From Verrucomicrobiaceae bacterium (GTDB taxonomy: Bacteria > Verrucomicrobiota > Verrucomicrobiia > Verrucomicrobiales > Verrucomicrobiaceae): 54,120 bases of DNA. Within the stretch, counting starts at the first letter, position 1, and each line of letters begins with the position of its first letter. A model generated the notes under the pieces. The model saw only the letters and a program-made list of their open reading frames with translations. It did not search any database and was not told the DNA's origin. Positions 44,204 through 52,720 of the stretch are shown one piece after another. Position numbers and translations under genes: made by a program. Location: positions 1 to 54,120 of the forward strand of contig JARXAL010000039.1 of NCBI GenBank assembly GCA_029865835.1. The letters are read 5' to 3'.

Positions 44204-44290
44204 CCCCCACCTTACCCTAACTCGCCCCCACGCCAAAACAAAATGGGTTTTGTTCGACAAATCCGCCCCCATCGCTAGCCTGAAGTGCCC
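44204..44290. promoter_or_regulatory. Divergent hisI/tmk intergenic region with inverted repeat
   Basis: The 87 bases between divergent starts must hold promoters for both genes. An inverted repeat aacaaaa (44237-44243) / ttttgtt (44248-44254) with a 4-base spacer is the only structured feature. Confidence 0.45.
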
Positions 44291-44929
44291 ATGTCAGCTC
44301 CCGGCATCCTCATTTCTTTCGAAGGCTCAGAAGGCTGTGGCAAATCCACGCAAATCCGTCTCCTTCGCTCCCGCCTCGAACAGGGCGGCCACCCGACCGA
44401 ACTCATGCGCGAACCCGGAGGCACCCCCATTGGTGAATCCATCCGCCACCTCCTCCAGCACGCCCCGGAAGGCGCCAGCATGTCCTCCGAAACCGAACTC
44501 CTCCTCTTCGCCGCCTCCCGCGCCCAGCTCGTCCGCGAAAAAATCCAACCCCTACTCTCCTCCGGCACCATCGTCCTCCTCGACCGCTTCCTCGACTCCA
44601 CCACCGTCTACCAGGGCATCGCCCGCGGCCTTCCCAAAGAAAGCGTCGCCGCCATCAACGCCTTCGCGGTCGGCGGCACCCTCCCTCACCTCACCTTCCT
44701 CCTCGACATGGACGCCGACACCGCCCGCTGTCGCATCCTTCAAGCCGGCCGCGAACTAGACCGCATCGAAAGCCAGCCCCTAGCCTTCTTCCAAAAGGTC
44801 CGCCAAGGTTACCTAGACCTCGCCGCCAGCCAGCCAGACCGTATCCACGTTCTCGACGCCACCCTCACCCAAGACACCCTTCACCAGCACATCTGGAGCC
44901 TCGTCGCCCCCCGCCTCCATGCCCTTTAA
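44291..44929 (+). CDS. tmk: Thymidylate kinase
   Basis: Tmk phosphorylates dTMP to dTDP. The 212-residue product has the P-loop FEGSEGCGKSTQ near the start, the DR motif in 'VLLDRFLDSTTVYQGIARGL' and a typical LID region. I use the ATG at 44291; a GTG at 44285 would add two residues. The stop codon lies 8 bases inside the next gene, which starts at 44919, a pairing (tmk-holB) seen in many bacteria. Confidence 0.95.
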   Translation: MSAPGILISFEGSEGCGKSTQIRLLRSRLEQGGHPTELMREPGGTPIGESIRHLLQHAPEGASMSSETELLLFAASRAQLVREKIQPLLSSGTIVLLDRFLDSTTVYQGIARGLPKESVAAINAFAVGGTLPHLTFLLDMDADTARCRILQAGRELDRIESQPLAFFQKVRQGYLDLAASQPDRIHVLDATLTQDTLHQHIWSLVAPRLHAL

Positions 44930-45911
44930 GCCCGAAAACGCCCTCGCCCTCCTCGACCGGGCCAACCAGCAGGGCCGCCTCGGTCACGCCTACCTCATCA
45001 CCGGCCCGCGCGAAGCCGATCTCAATACTTTCGCCCTCGATCTCCTCCGCCTCGTCACCGCCAAGCCGCGCTACAACATCGAAGACTTCCAAAAGGAAGG
45101 CGCCTACGTCCTCTCCCCCGAAGGCAAATCGCGCCGCATCGTCGTCGGAGATCAAACCGGCGCAGCCCCCAACACCATGCGCCACTTCATCCAACACATG
45201 CAGATGAGCAACGGCGGCCGCCTCAAACCCGCCCTCATCCAGGACGCCGAGCGCATGAACGACAGCGCCCAAAACGCCTTCCTCCGCACCCTGGAGGAAC
45301 CCCCCGGCGGTGCGCTCTTCCTCCTCCTCACCCACAACCCTCGCGCCCTCCTTCCCACCACCCGCTCCCGAGTCATCGAAATCGCCCTTCTCCCACCGCC
45401 AGGCGCACGCATCTTCACCGCCTACGAAGAACAACTCCTCACCGTTCTCCGCCAACTCAGCACCCGCACCACCGCCGGCATCTCCGGCGCCCTCGCACTC
45501 AAAGCGGGCTTCCAGGAAATCCTCGAACAACTCAAAACCGACATCAAGAAAGACCTCGAAGACAAATTCAAAAAGGAGCAGGACCACTACAAGCAAACCA
45601 CCGACGGCTCCTGGCTGAAACAGCGCGAGGAACAAATCGAGGCCCAGATCGAAGCCAACTACCAGCAACAACGTGACGCCCTCATGGACCTCCTCCTCTC
45701 CTGGATGGGCGACGTCGCTCGCCAGCAGGTCGGCGGCGGTCAACTCGACATCCTCCCCTACCAAGACGCCACCGCCGCCATCGCCCAACGCTGGACCCCA
45801 GGACAGCTCCACAAGCGCCTCGCCGCCCTCCGCAAACTCGACCAACTCCTCCGCACCAACGTCAACGAAAGCCTCGCCCTCGAAGTCACCTTCATCACCG
45901 CCTTTGGCTAA
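44919..45911 (+). CDS. holB: DNA polymerase III delta-prime-like subunit
   Basis: The 330-residue product matches the delta-prime subunit of the clamp loader: GRLGHAYLITGPREADLN where an active ATPase would have a P-loop (delta-prime naturally lacks it), 'LIQDAERMNDSAQNAFLRTL' followed by EEPP, then 'LTHNPRALLPTTRSRVIEI' in place of the SRC sensor. The C-terminal third holds charged helices ('LEDKFKKEQDHYKQTTDGS') longer than usual. It overlaps tmk by 11 bases. It is the non-catalytic clamp-loader stator by homology. Confidence 0.85.
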   Translation: MPFKPENALALLDRANQQGRLGHAYLITGPREADLNTFALDLLRLVTAKPRYNIEDFQKEGAYVLSPEGKSRRIVVGDQTGAAPNTMRHFIQHMQMSNGGRLKPALIQDAERMNDSAQNAFLRTLEEPPGGALFLLLTHNPRALLPTTRSRVIEIALLPPPGARIFTAYEEQLLTVLRQLSTRTTAGISGALALKAGFQEILEQLKTDIKKDLEDKFKKEQDHYKQTTDGSWLKQREEQIEAQIEANYQQQRDALMDLLLSWMGDVARQQVGGGQLDILPYQDATAAIAQRWTPGQLHKRLAALRKLDQLLRTNVNESLALEVTFITAFG

Positions 45912-45921
45912 CTCCCTCCCA

Positions 45922-46590
45922 ATGCCCTCCCTCCAAGCAATCATTTTCGACTTCGACGGCCTCATCGTCGACACCGAAAGCACTGGCTACCAAACCTGGC
46001 GCGAAATCTTCGAAGCCCACGGCCTCGACCTCGCCATCGAAACCTACGCCGCCGTCATCGGCACCGACTTCGGAGCCCACTACGACCCGCGTGTCGATCT
46101 CGAAACTCGCACCGGTCGCCAATTCGATTGGGCCGAGCTTGAAGCCCAACGCACCCTCCGCGAAAAGGAACTCCGCAAATCTCTCTCCATCCTCCCTGGC
46201 GTCGTCGATCGCCTCACCGAAGCCGCGTCCCTTGGACTTCCCTGCGCCATCGCCTCCAGCAGCCCCCGTTGGTGGGTCGAAGGCTGGCTCAACGACCTCA
46301 ACCTCATTCATCACTTCCACCACCTCACCACCGTCGACGACACGGGCAAAGTCAAACCCGACCCCAGCCTGTTCCTCCTCGCCGCCCAGCGCCTCAACGT
46401 CCGCACCTCCGAAGCCATCATCTTCGAAGACTCCCTCAACGGCCTCATCGCAGCTCAAGCCGCCGGCATCCAGTGCATCGTCGCCCCAGGCCCCATGACT
46501 CAGCACCTCCACTTTCCCGGCGCATTGAAAAGAGTCACCTCGCTCGCAGAAATATCACTCAAAGACCTCAACCCGCTCCCTGTCGCATGA
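45922..46590 (+). CDS. HAD-superfamily hydrolase, beta-phosphoglucomutase-like
   Basis: The 222-residue product has motif I FDFDGLIVDTES with nucleophile Asp 10 and Asp 12, motif II in 'CAIASSSPRWWVEGWLNDL', the Lys motif 'GKVKPDPSLFLLAAQ' and motif IV 'IIFEDSLNGLIAAQAAG'. It belongs to the HAD subgroup with a helical cap (GS1/PGMB-like), acting on phosphorylated metabolites; the substrate is not predictable. The start lies 11 bases after holB and the stop overlaps the next ATG (ATGA). Confidence 0.93.
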   Translation: MPSLQAIIFDFDGLIVDTESTGYQTWREIFEAHGLDLAIETYAAVIGTDFGAHYDPRVDLETRTGRQFDWAELEAQRTLREKELRKSLSILPGVVDRLTEAASLGLPCAIASSSPRWWVEGWLNDLNLIHHFHHLTTVDDTGKVKPDPSLFLLAAQRLNVRTSEAIIFEDSLNGLIAAQAAGIQCIVAPGPMTQHLHFPGALKRVTSLAEISLKDLNPLPVA

Positions 46591-48002
46591 GCCTCCTCGT
46601 CTTGCCGCTCGCCGACCGCTACGAACGCTTTCGTGATTCGGTCTTCGCAGGTGTCGAAGACTCCCCCACACTCCCCGGCATGGAGCCACCCATGAGCGAA
46701 CTGGATCTCCAGAGCCTCTGGTTCTCGGGCGCCTTCGGCACCTCCTTCACCACCACCGACAACCGTGCCGTCACCATCGAAGACTTCGGCTCCTGGAACG
46801 CCGGCGCCGGCCCGGACTTCACCGGCTGCGCCATCCGCCTAGGCGACCAACTCCTCACCGGCGACATCGAACTCGACCCAGACGTCCGAGATTGGGAGCG
46901 CCATCACCACGGCGCCAATCCCGATTATCAAAACGTCATCCTCCACGTGTTCATCGAGGCGCCCGCGGATCAACGCTTCTTCACCCGCACCCACCAGCAC
47001 ACTGAAGTCGCTCAGACCCAGATCTCCCGCTCCATGCTCGCCGCAGACGCGACCCCCAAAAGTCGCCTCGCCGCCGCGCGCCTTGGCCGCTGTGCCGCCC
47101 CCCTCCGCGACATGGACCCCATACGCGTTACAGATCTCATCGAAAGCGCCGCCCAACACCGCCTCCGCCTCAAGTCCACTCGCCTTCACGCCCTCGCCTC
47201 CTCTCACGGCAGGGAGCAAGCCATCTTCCAAGCCCTCGCCCAAACCCTCGGCTACCGAAACAACCAGCAGCCCTTCACGGTCCTCACCCAGCGCCTCCCC
47301 GTCAAACGCCTGCTCAAAGAAGATTCCCTCAATCGCCAAACCCTCCTCTTCGGCACCGCAGGCTTCCTCGAAGACCTCCATCCCGACCGCAACGAAGACG
47401 CCACCCGCTCCTATCTCAAGCAACTCTGGTCCCGCTGGTGGAAACTCCGTGACTCCTGCCTGCGCTGGCTCGAACCCCAACACCTCCTCCGCTGGAAATT
47501 CAACGCCGTCCGCCCCGGCAATCATCCCCAGCGCCGCCTCGGTGCCCTCACCACCTTGCTCGACCACTGGCCACTCGTCTCCGCCCCACTCATCGACGCC
47601 ACCCGCTGGAGCCTGCCCGCCTGGCGGGAAAGCCTCCTCTCCTTGCATCACCCCTTTTGGTCCATCCACTATACCCTCGCAGCCGCCCCGTCAGATCACC
47701 CCGTCTCCTTGATTGGCGAAACCCGCATCCACGAAATGCTCGCCAATGTCGTCTACCCCCTCCTCGTCCCCGAGCGCACCCGCCTCTGGGCCGAATACCT
47801 CGATCTGCCCGCCCTACTCGACAATCAAAAAGTCCGCCGCGCCATGCTGCGTCTGTTCGGCGACTCCACCCTCCAAAAAAGCTTCAATCGCAAACTCTTC
47901 CACCACCAAGGCCTCCTCCAAATCTACCAGGACTTCTGCCTCGAAGACCACTCCGCCTGCGCCGACTGCCCCTTTCCCGAGCGCCTCAAAGAATGGTCGT
48001 AG
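46587..48002 (+). CDS. DUF2851 family protein
   Basis: The 471-residue product matches the DUF2851 family: 'LWFSGAFGTSFTTTDNRAVT', 'GSWNAGAGPDFTGCAIRLGD' and 'GDIELDPDVRDWERHHHGA' near the N terminus, and the C-terminal Cys pair CADCPFPERLKEW. The family is broadly found in Bacteroidetes and Verrucomicrobia and its function is not known. The His/Asp-rich 'DWERHHHGANPDYQNVILH' could bind metal (inference). Its ATG overlaps the HAD stop. It ends 12 bases from a convergent gene. Confidence 0.88.
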   Translation: MSLLVLPLADRYERFRDSVFAGVEDSPTLPGMEPPMSELDLQSLWFSGAFGTSFTTTDNRAVTIEDFGSWNAGAGPDFTGCAIRLGDQLLTGDIELDPDVRDWERHHHGANPDYQNVILHVFIEAPADQRFFTRTHQHTEVAQTQISRSMLAADATPKSRLAAARLGRCAAPLRDMDPIRVTDLIESAAQHRLRLKSTRLHALASSHGREQAIFQALAQTLGYRNNQQPFTVLTQRLPVKRLLKEDSLNRQTLLFGTAGFLEDLHPDRNEDATRSYLKQLWSRWWKLRDSCLRWLEPQHLLRWKFNAVRPGNHPQRRLGALTTLLDHWPLVSAPLIDATRWSLPAWRESLLSLHHPFWSIHYTLAAAPSDHPVSLIGETRIHEMLANVVYPLLVPERTRLWAEYLDLPALLDNQKVRRAMLRLFGDSTLQKSFNRKLFHHQGLLQIYQDFCLEDHSACADCPFPERLKEWS

Positions 48003-48014
48003 CCCTGCTTCGCT

Positions 48015-49043
48015 TCAATCAAAATGGCGATGCAGCGTGAACTCCAAGTTCCGCTCCACAATCTCCCCCATCGAATTGCACGCATCAAACCGCGTGGTCT
48101 GGTGAAACTCCCCCAACTCCTGCCGCAGTTGCACCACCTTATCAAACGGCTCCGCACGATCCTTCTTCATGCAGGTGATCAAATGCCTCAGCCGGTCAAT
48201 CTCAGACGTGTAACGTCGCGCGATCAAACTCCGCTCCTCTTCCTGATACTGCTTCATCGTCGGATAGTTCAGTAACTTCGCACACAGCCCCACCACTTGA
48301 TTGTTCTCCTTGAAGAACTGCGGCAAATAAAGCGTCTTCCGCCCCTCATAGCTCTGCTGATCAAAATCAATCGCCCGCACGCGATACTGCACATCCTCAA
48401 AATCCGGCGTGATATCGATCACATAATTGTAACTCCGCATGTCCCCGAGCAACCGAATGAAACACCGCTCGCTAAACTTCACAAACTCCTTCGCAATCCG
48501 CACCTGATTCGTGTCCTCCCTGTCGAGATAATCCCGAATGAATGCATCCCCTGGAATGCCCGCAATATGCTCCTCAATCAGCGAATTCTCGTGATACAAA
48601 TAATTGATCCGATTGGGCGAAAGCAAATGCTCCAACTCCAGTCCATAAATCCGTGACGCATCCGCCACCTTCACATAGAAATGGTCGTAGTTGTCATTGT
48701 ACTGATTCACCACCCGAATCCGAAACGGCTTCGAATTCCCAAACTCACAGTAGTCCACCCGCTCCACAAACAAGTGCGACACCGCCTCCACATCTCCCGT
48801 TCGCAGCAACGAATAGATACTCGTTAATCGCGGATACAACTCCTGCTGAATCTCCCCGGGATACAGCACGCTCGACCAATGGGTCGGCCGGTCCTCCTTA
48901 TCAAACAACGGATAACTCTCCGAGAACCCCTGCAAATCATTGTAAGTGGCTGGCAGCGTATACTGCCGATCCCATCTCACCAAATACTCCCGCATCGCCT
49001 CCGAAACCGGAATGAAATGCTTCCTGCGTGAAATCTCGTTCAT
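48015..49043 (-). CDS. Predicted protein-kinase-fold protein, unassigned family
   Basis: I do not recognise a named family. The 342-residue product contains motifs in the order of a protein-kinase-like/aminoglycoside phosphotransferase fold. They are a strand with Lys in YVKVAD (Lys 125), a hinge-like EEHIAG (158-162), a catalytic-loop candidate LLGDMRSYNYVI (Asp 201, Asn 206, spacing D-x4-N) and a metal-binding candidate RAIDFDQ (Asp 226 and Asp 228). The N-terminal 115 residues have no clear match, and charged helices follow. No signal peptide or membrane helix is present. The DUF2851 gene converges 12 bases away and a lipoprotein gene lies upstream. Confidence 0.7.
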   Translation of the reverse strand: MNEISRRKHFIPVSEAMREYLVRWDRQYTLPATYNDLQGFSESYPLFDKEDRPTHWSSVLYPGEIQQELYPRLTSIYSLLRTGDVEAVSHLFVERVDYCEFGNSKPFRIRVVNQYNDNYDHFYVKVADASRIYGLELEHLLSPNRINYLYHENSLIEEHIAGIPGDAFIRDYLDREDTNQVRIAKEFVKFSERCFIRLLGDMRSYNYVIDITPDFEDVQYRVRAIDFDQQSYEGRKTLYLPQFFKENNQVVGLCAKLLNYPTMKQYQEEERSLIARRYTSEIDRLRHLITCMKKDRAEPFDKVVQLRQELGEFHQTTRFDACNSMGEIVERNLEFTLHRHFD

Positions 49044-49117
49044 TGAAATAAACCCCCATCACTCGACACCCTGCACACAGCAGGTGCAATGCCAGATCGG
49101 TTCCCTGTGCCGAAAAC

Positions 49118-49924
49118 CTACCGCCTCTCCTTACCCTTCACCTTCGCCTCAAGTTGAGCCTTTCTCTTCAACAGCTGCGCCAACGCCACTTCCCCCTCAT
49201 TGATCCTCACCTGCAAGGCCGCCGCCGCATGCCGATGCAACGTCGGATCTGAATTTCCACCCAGAATGGCACTCTGCACCAAGTTGTTTTCTTCAGCCAA
49301 GGCCCTCTTCATGTTTCCCAATTGCCCGTTCAATCGCACCACTTCGTAATCAGCTTCCTCCAATTGCTCATCAAGCCCCACCCCCTGAGTGATCGGAGCA
49401 TTCGCCTTGTTGACCGCCATCACCGGCACCGCCTGCTCAAATCCCAATCGTGTCTGCAGACTCGGATTTAACCGATTCAGTGGCACACTCATCGTGCCAG
49501 CCTGATGCATGAAAGTCAGATTCGATTCCGTCAGTTCCCGAATTTTCACCCTCTCAAACTTCTTCCCATCAATCTCCACCATCTCCAGTTCCATTCCGGG
49601 CGCCCGTTTCCGAATCGACACTTTATACTGCGCCTTGTAATCCGAAAAATCTTTCTTGATCGCCTCCAAAGCCTTCGCCGCCTCGTCCATCTGCGATTGC
49701 AACTTGTCCCGCTCCGCCTTGAGCTTGTCTCGTTCGGCCTGCACCGCTTTCATCTGCAATTGCAGCCTCCCCATCTCCGCCTTCGCCTGGGCTTGGATCG
49801 TCTCCAACCCACGAATCTGATCTCCCAATGACCGGACCTGCGCCTCATCCTGACAACTGCTCAATCCAAACAATCCAATCACAAAGCCACTCCGCACTGC
49901 GTTCTGAATCATCGCCTTATTCAT
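49118..49924 (-). CDS. Coiled-coil lipoprotein with small beta domain
   Basis: The start at 49924 gives a lipoprotein signal with the hydrophobic core 'FVIGLFGLSSC' (lipobox Cys about residue 24). The 268-residue product then has a long coiled coil (about 25-105), rich in Glu, Lys and Gln with heptads such as 'LKAERDKLQSQMDEAAKALE'. A small beta domain ('MELEMVEIDGKKFERVKIRE' with 'SVPLNRLNPSLQTRLGF') resembles the SH3-like repeats common in verrucomicrobial exported proteins, and a second coil closes the chain. It is anchored in a membrane by lipid. Its partner is unknown; it shares strand with the kinase-fold gene 74 bases downstream. Confidence 0.8.
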   Translation of the reverse strand: MNKAMIQNAVRSGFVIGLFGLSSCQDEAQVRSLGDQIRGLETIQAQAKAEMGRLQLQMKAVQAERDKLKAERDKLQSQMDEAAKALEAIKKDFSDYKAQYKVSIRKRAPGMELEMVEIDGKKFERVKIRELTESNLTFMHQAGTMSVPLNRLNPSLQTRLGFEQAVPVMAVNKANAPITQGVGLDEQLEEADYEVVRLNGQLGNMKRALAEENNLVQSAILGGNSDPTLHRHAAAALQVRINEGEVALAQLLKRKAQLEAKVKGKERR

Positions 49925-50044
49925 ATGGAACCAATCTGCCTCTACTCTTAATGCACAAATGAGTAAGAACAACTCCTGAATCACCTACGCCCCATTTACT
50001 TCTCGCCCACCCTTTCTCCAAACGCATCCAACGAAAAACCCGCC

Positions 50045-51412
50045 TTGCCCCCTCCCCTCCCTCCCTCCAAACTCTCCCCCTCCCTCGTGACCCTCCCCCC
50101 ACACATCCTCGAAATCATCCACCGCCTCCACCAGGACGGCCACCTCGCCTACCTAGCCGGTGGCTCCGTCCGTGATTTCCTGCTCAATCGCGATTCCAAA
50201 GACCACGACATCGCCACCTCCGCAAACCCCACTCAAATCGCCAAACTGTTCCCAGGCAGCCAGCTCGTCGGCGCCCACTTCGGCGTCGTCATCGTCCCCG
50301 CCTCCGGCCAACGCTGGGTCGAAGTCGCCACCTTCCGCACCGACGGCTCCTATGGCGATGGCCGCCGCCCCAAATCCGTCTCCTATTCCACTCCAGAACA
50401 AGATGCCCAACGCCGCGATTTCACCATCAACGGCCTCTTCTACGACCCCGAAACCAGCACGCTCATCGACCACGTCAACGGCCAGTCCGACCTCAAAGCC
50501 CAACTCATCCGCGCCATTGGCCAACCCACCGCCCGATTCCAGGAAGACCACCTCCGCCTCCTCCGCGCCATCCGCTTCGCCACCACCCTCGGCTTCTCCA
50601 TCGAACCCGCCACCTGGTCCGCCCTCCAACAAGCCGCTCCCCTGATTGCCAAAATCAGCCCCGAACGCATCCGCGACGAACTCGACCGCATCTGGCTCTC
50701 CCCCCATCGCCAAACCGGCTTCGACCTCCTCGTCCATTCCGGCCTCATGGCCCAGATCCTCCCAGAAATCCTCAACCTCCAAGGCTGCGAGCAACCCCCT
50801 CAATTCCACCCCGAAGGCGACGTCTTTGTCCACACCCGCCTCATGCTCTCCAAACTCCCGCCAGACGCCTCCCTCCCCCTCGTCCTCTCCGTCCTCTTTC
50901 ACGACATCGCCAAACCCGCCACCCAAACCACCGACCCCGACACCGGCCGCATCCGCTTCAATGGCCACGACAAACTCGGTGCCGAAATGACCGACGCCAT
51001 CCTTCGCCGCCTCAAATACTCGAACGACATCATCGAAGCCACCACCGCCGCCGTCGCCAATCACATGCACTTCATCGGCGTCCAGCAGATGCGCGCCTCC
51101 ACCCTCAAACGCTTCCTCGCCCGCCCCTACATCGACGACGAACTCGAACTCCACCGCGTCGACTGCCTCGGCTCCAACGGCCTTCTCGACAACTACGAGT
51201 TCCTCCAGCAAAAACGCACCGAATTCGCCAACTCCCCTCAACCCCTCATCCCCCCGCCCCTTCTCACCGGCCGCGACCTCATCGCCCTCGGCTTGCCCCC
51301 CGGACCCGCCTTCACCGCCATCCTCCACGAAGCCCAATCCCTCCAACTCGAAGGCACCCTCACCACCAAAGATCAAGCCATCGCGTGGGCCAAAACCCAG
51401 CCACCTCAGTGA
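50045..51412 (+). CDS. cca: CCA tRNA nucleotidyltransferase / poly(A) polymerase family protein
   Basis: The 455-residue product has the nucleotidyltransferase head: LAGGSVRDFLL (residues 38-48), the catalytic DHD (Asp 53 and 55) in KDHDIATSANP, 'RRDFTINGLFYDPETSTLID' and 'EDHLRLLRAIRFATTLGFSI'. An HD hydrolase-like domain follows with LFHDIAKP. It adds CCA to tRNA 3' ends, though poly(A) polymerase activity cannot be excluded from sequence. No upstream ATG exists: translation must begin at TTG 50045 or GTG 50087, or at another non-AUG codon. The 3' end overlaps the convergent sigma gene by 7 bases. Confidence 0.9.
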   Translation: MPPPLPPSKLSPSLVTLPPHILEIIHRLHQDGHLAYLAGGSVRDFLLNRDSKDHDIATSANPTQIAKLFPGSQLVGAHFGVVIVPASGQRWVEVATFRTDGSYGDGRRPKSVSYSTPEQDAQRRDFTINGLFYDPETSTLIDHVNGQSDLKAQLIRAIGQPTARFQEDHLRLLRAIRFATTLGFSIEPATWSALQQAAPLIAKISPERIRDELDRIWLSPHRQTGFDLLVHSGLMAQILPEILNLQGCEQPPQFHPEGDVFVHTRLMLSKLPPDASLPLVLSVLFHDIAKPATQTTDPDTGRIRFNGHDKLGAEMTDAILRRLKYSNDIIEATTAAVANHMHFIGVQQMRASTLKRFLARPYIDDELELHRVDCLGSNGLLDNYEFLQQKRTEFANSPQPLIPPPLLTGRDLIALGLPPGPAFTAILHEAQSLQLEGTLTTKDQAIAWAKTQPPQ

Positions 51413-52089
51413 TCCTGCTCCATCAACTTCGCCGTCTCCTTCTTCAAAATCCGCCCCACCCGATGCTTCGCCAGATACACCTGCGCCGCATTCACCCCCA
51501 ACTCCTTCTTCACCTTCTCAGGACTCCATCCCTTGATCACGTAACACGAGAAAATCTGATACTGCCGCGGTGACACCAGCGCCTTCACCCGGCGCAAAGC
51601 AATGTCCATGATCTTCTCCGTCCACTCCTGATCCCACAGCTTCTCCAGCGCCACCCCATTCGGATCCGCACACCGCTCAATCGGCGCCGTCCTCCGCTCC
51701 TCATCATCATCAAAGTGCAGGTCCGCCTCCCGGCTCTGCTGCTTCTTCCGCCGCCGAAACTGATCCAAAATCCGCCACCTCGCCTGGTTCAACAAAAAGC
51801 TCTTAAAGGACCCCAGACTCGTGTCGAACTTCTTCTTCTGCAGATTCTTCGCCACCCCGATGAATGTCTCCTGCACCACATCGTTCGACTCCTCATTCGT
51901 CAGACCCGACTTCCTCGCCACATGCCAGACAAAACTCGAGTAAGTCCGGTAAAACTCATCCCAGCTCGCCCAATCATCCCAGTCATCCAGACGCTCAATC
52001 AGCGTCTTCCGCGTCGGCGGTGACCCAGCTTTGATCTGCTCCGCCGCCACCTTCTCGATGTCAGGAAGCGTTTTCCCTTCTGTTGGCAT
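51406..52089 (-). CDS. ECF-like RNA polymerase sigma factor
   Basis: The 227-residue product has region 2 ('EESNDVVQETFIGVAKNLQK' and 'GSFKSFLLNQARWRILDQFR') and region 4 ('SPRQYQIFSCYVIKGWSPEK' with 'GVNAAQVYLAKHRVGRILKK'). A linker rich in acidic residues (HFDDDEERR) joins them. It should direct RNA polymerase to a set of promoters; none is identified. No anti-sigma gene is adjacent. The short neighbour on the same strand upstream encodes a small lipoprotein. Confidence 0.92.
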   Translation of the reverse strand: MPTEGKTLPDIEKVAAEQIKAGSPPTRKTLIERLDDWDDWASWDEFYRTYSSFVWHVARKSGLTNEESNDVVQETFIGVAKNLQKKKFDTSLGSFKSFLLNQARWRILDQFRRRKKQQSREADLHFDDDEERRTAPIERCADPNGVALEKLWDQEWTEKIMDIALRRVKALVSPRQYQIFSCYVIKGWSPEKVKKELGVNAAQVYLAKHRVGRILKKETAKLMEQDH

Positions 52090-52150
52090 GAATCCGAAGA
52101 TAAGCCCAGCCCGCCCACCCGCAACCCCATTGTTGCGACTTCACCCCCCG

Positions 52151-52354
52151 CTACTCCTTCTTCCCTTCCTTTTTCTCAGCCTCCTCCCCGCGCCCACCCA
52201 TCGCCTTAAATGGCGCCTCCACCACTCCACCTGCCGTCTTCACCGTCGTCTCAGCCAAACTCCCCACCGTCTTCACCGGCACCGTCACCAGCGAACACGC
52301 CACGCCCATAACCAAGTATCCCGCGCAACCCAAAGCAAAGATCATTTTCTTCAT
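52151..52354 (-). CDS. Small lipoprotein
   Basis: The 67-residue product begins MKKMIFALGCAGYLVMGVAC, a lipoprotein-type signal with Cys at residue 20 (or 10). Then comes 'SLVTVPVKTVGSLAETTVKT', a repeated Val/Thr pattern (TVPVKTVG / TTVKTAGG) that reads like an amphipathic strand or helix, and a Glu/Lys tail. Start at 52354 is chosen because the in-frame extension to 52510 is Gly-rich and non-conserved. Similar short lipoproteins are widespread in Gram-negative genomes; function is unknown. Confidence 0.75.
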   Translation of the reverse strand: MKKMIFALGCAGYLVMGVACSLVTVPVKTVGSLAETTVKTAGGVVEAPFKAMGGRGEEAEKKEGKKE

Positions 52355-52438
52355 CCCTCCACTCCTACAACATCTCCTTTCCCCATCAACTCCCATCTCC
52401 CCTTGCACCCACCCCGCCCCGCTGCTGTACTCCCCCTC

Positions 52439-52654
52439 ATGTCCTCCACCCCCGACACCACCTGGATCGACCGCTTCCTCCCCAAATTCCGCTGCCCCGA
52501 CACCCACCAACCCCTCCGCTGGGCCTCCCCCGAAGAATGCGCCCGTGTCGGTATTCCCCCCTCACTCAAGGCCGCCCTCGCCCGCCAAGACGGCTCCCGC
52601 ATCTTCCCCATCGACGACGGCATCCCCCTCCTCCTCCCAGCCGACACCCAATAA
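52439..52654 (+). CDS. Trm112-like small protein
   Basis: The 71-residue product has the Trm112/UPF0434 layout: FRCPDTHQPLRWASPEE at residues 17-33 and the C-terminal 'RIFPIDDGIPLLLPAD'. Trm112-type proteins serve as activators of methyltransferases. The usual four zinc Cys are reduced to one (Cys 19), so zinc binding is doubtful. It starts 84 bases from the divergent small lipoprotein. Confidence 0.8.
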   Translation: MSSTPDTTWIDRFLPKFRCPDTHQPLRWASPEECARVGIPPSLKAALARQDGSRIFPIDDGIPLLLPADTQ

Positions 52655-52720
52655 AATGCCACCCTTCCACAGCATCCGCATAGCCGCCCTCCCTCTCCCG
52701 CTTATCCTCACCCCCAACCT

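Noticed and set aside
44237-44254. Inverted repeat between hisI and tmk considered as a terminator
   Set aside because: It lies between divergent starts, where no transcript should end; kept only as a possible regulatory repeat.
44865-45983. 372-residue - strand frame opposite holB
   Set aside because: Glu/Gly/Val-rich antisense shadow; holB motifs are clear on the + strand.
46839-47669. 276-residue - strand frame opposite the DUF2851 gene
   Set aside because: Gly/Glu/Ala-rich antisense shadow; DUF2851 is supported.
50153-51376. 407-residue - strand frame opposite cca
   Set aside because: Gly/Glu/Val low-complexity shadow; catalytic motifs of cca are on the + strand.
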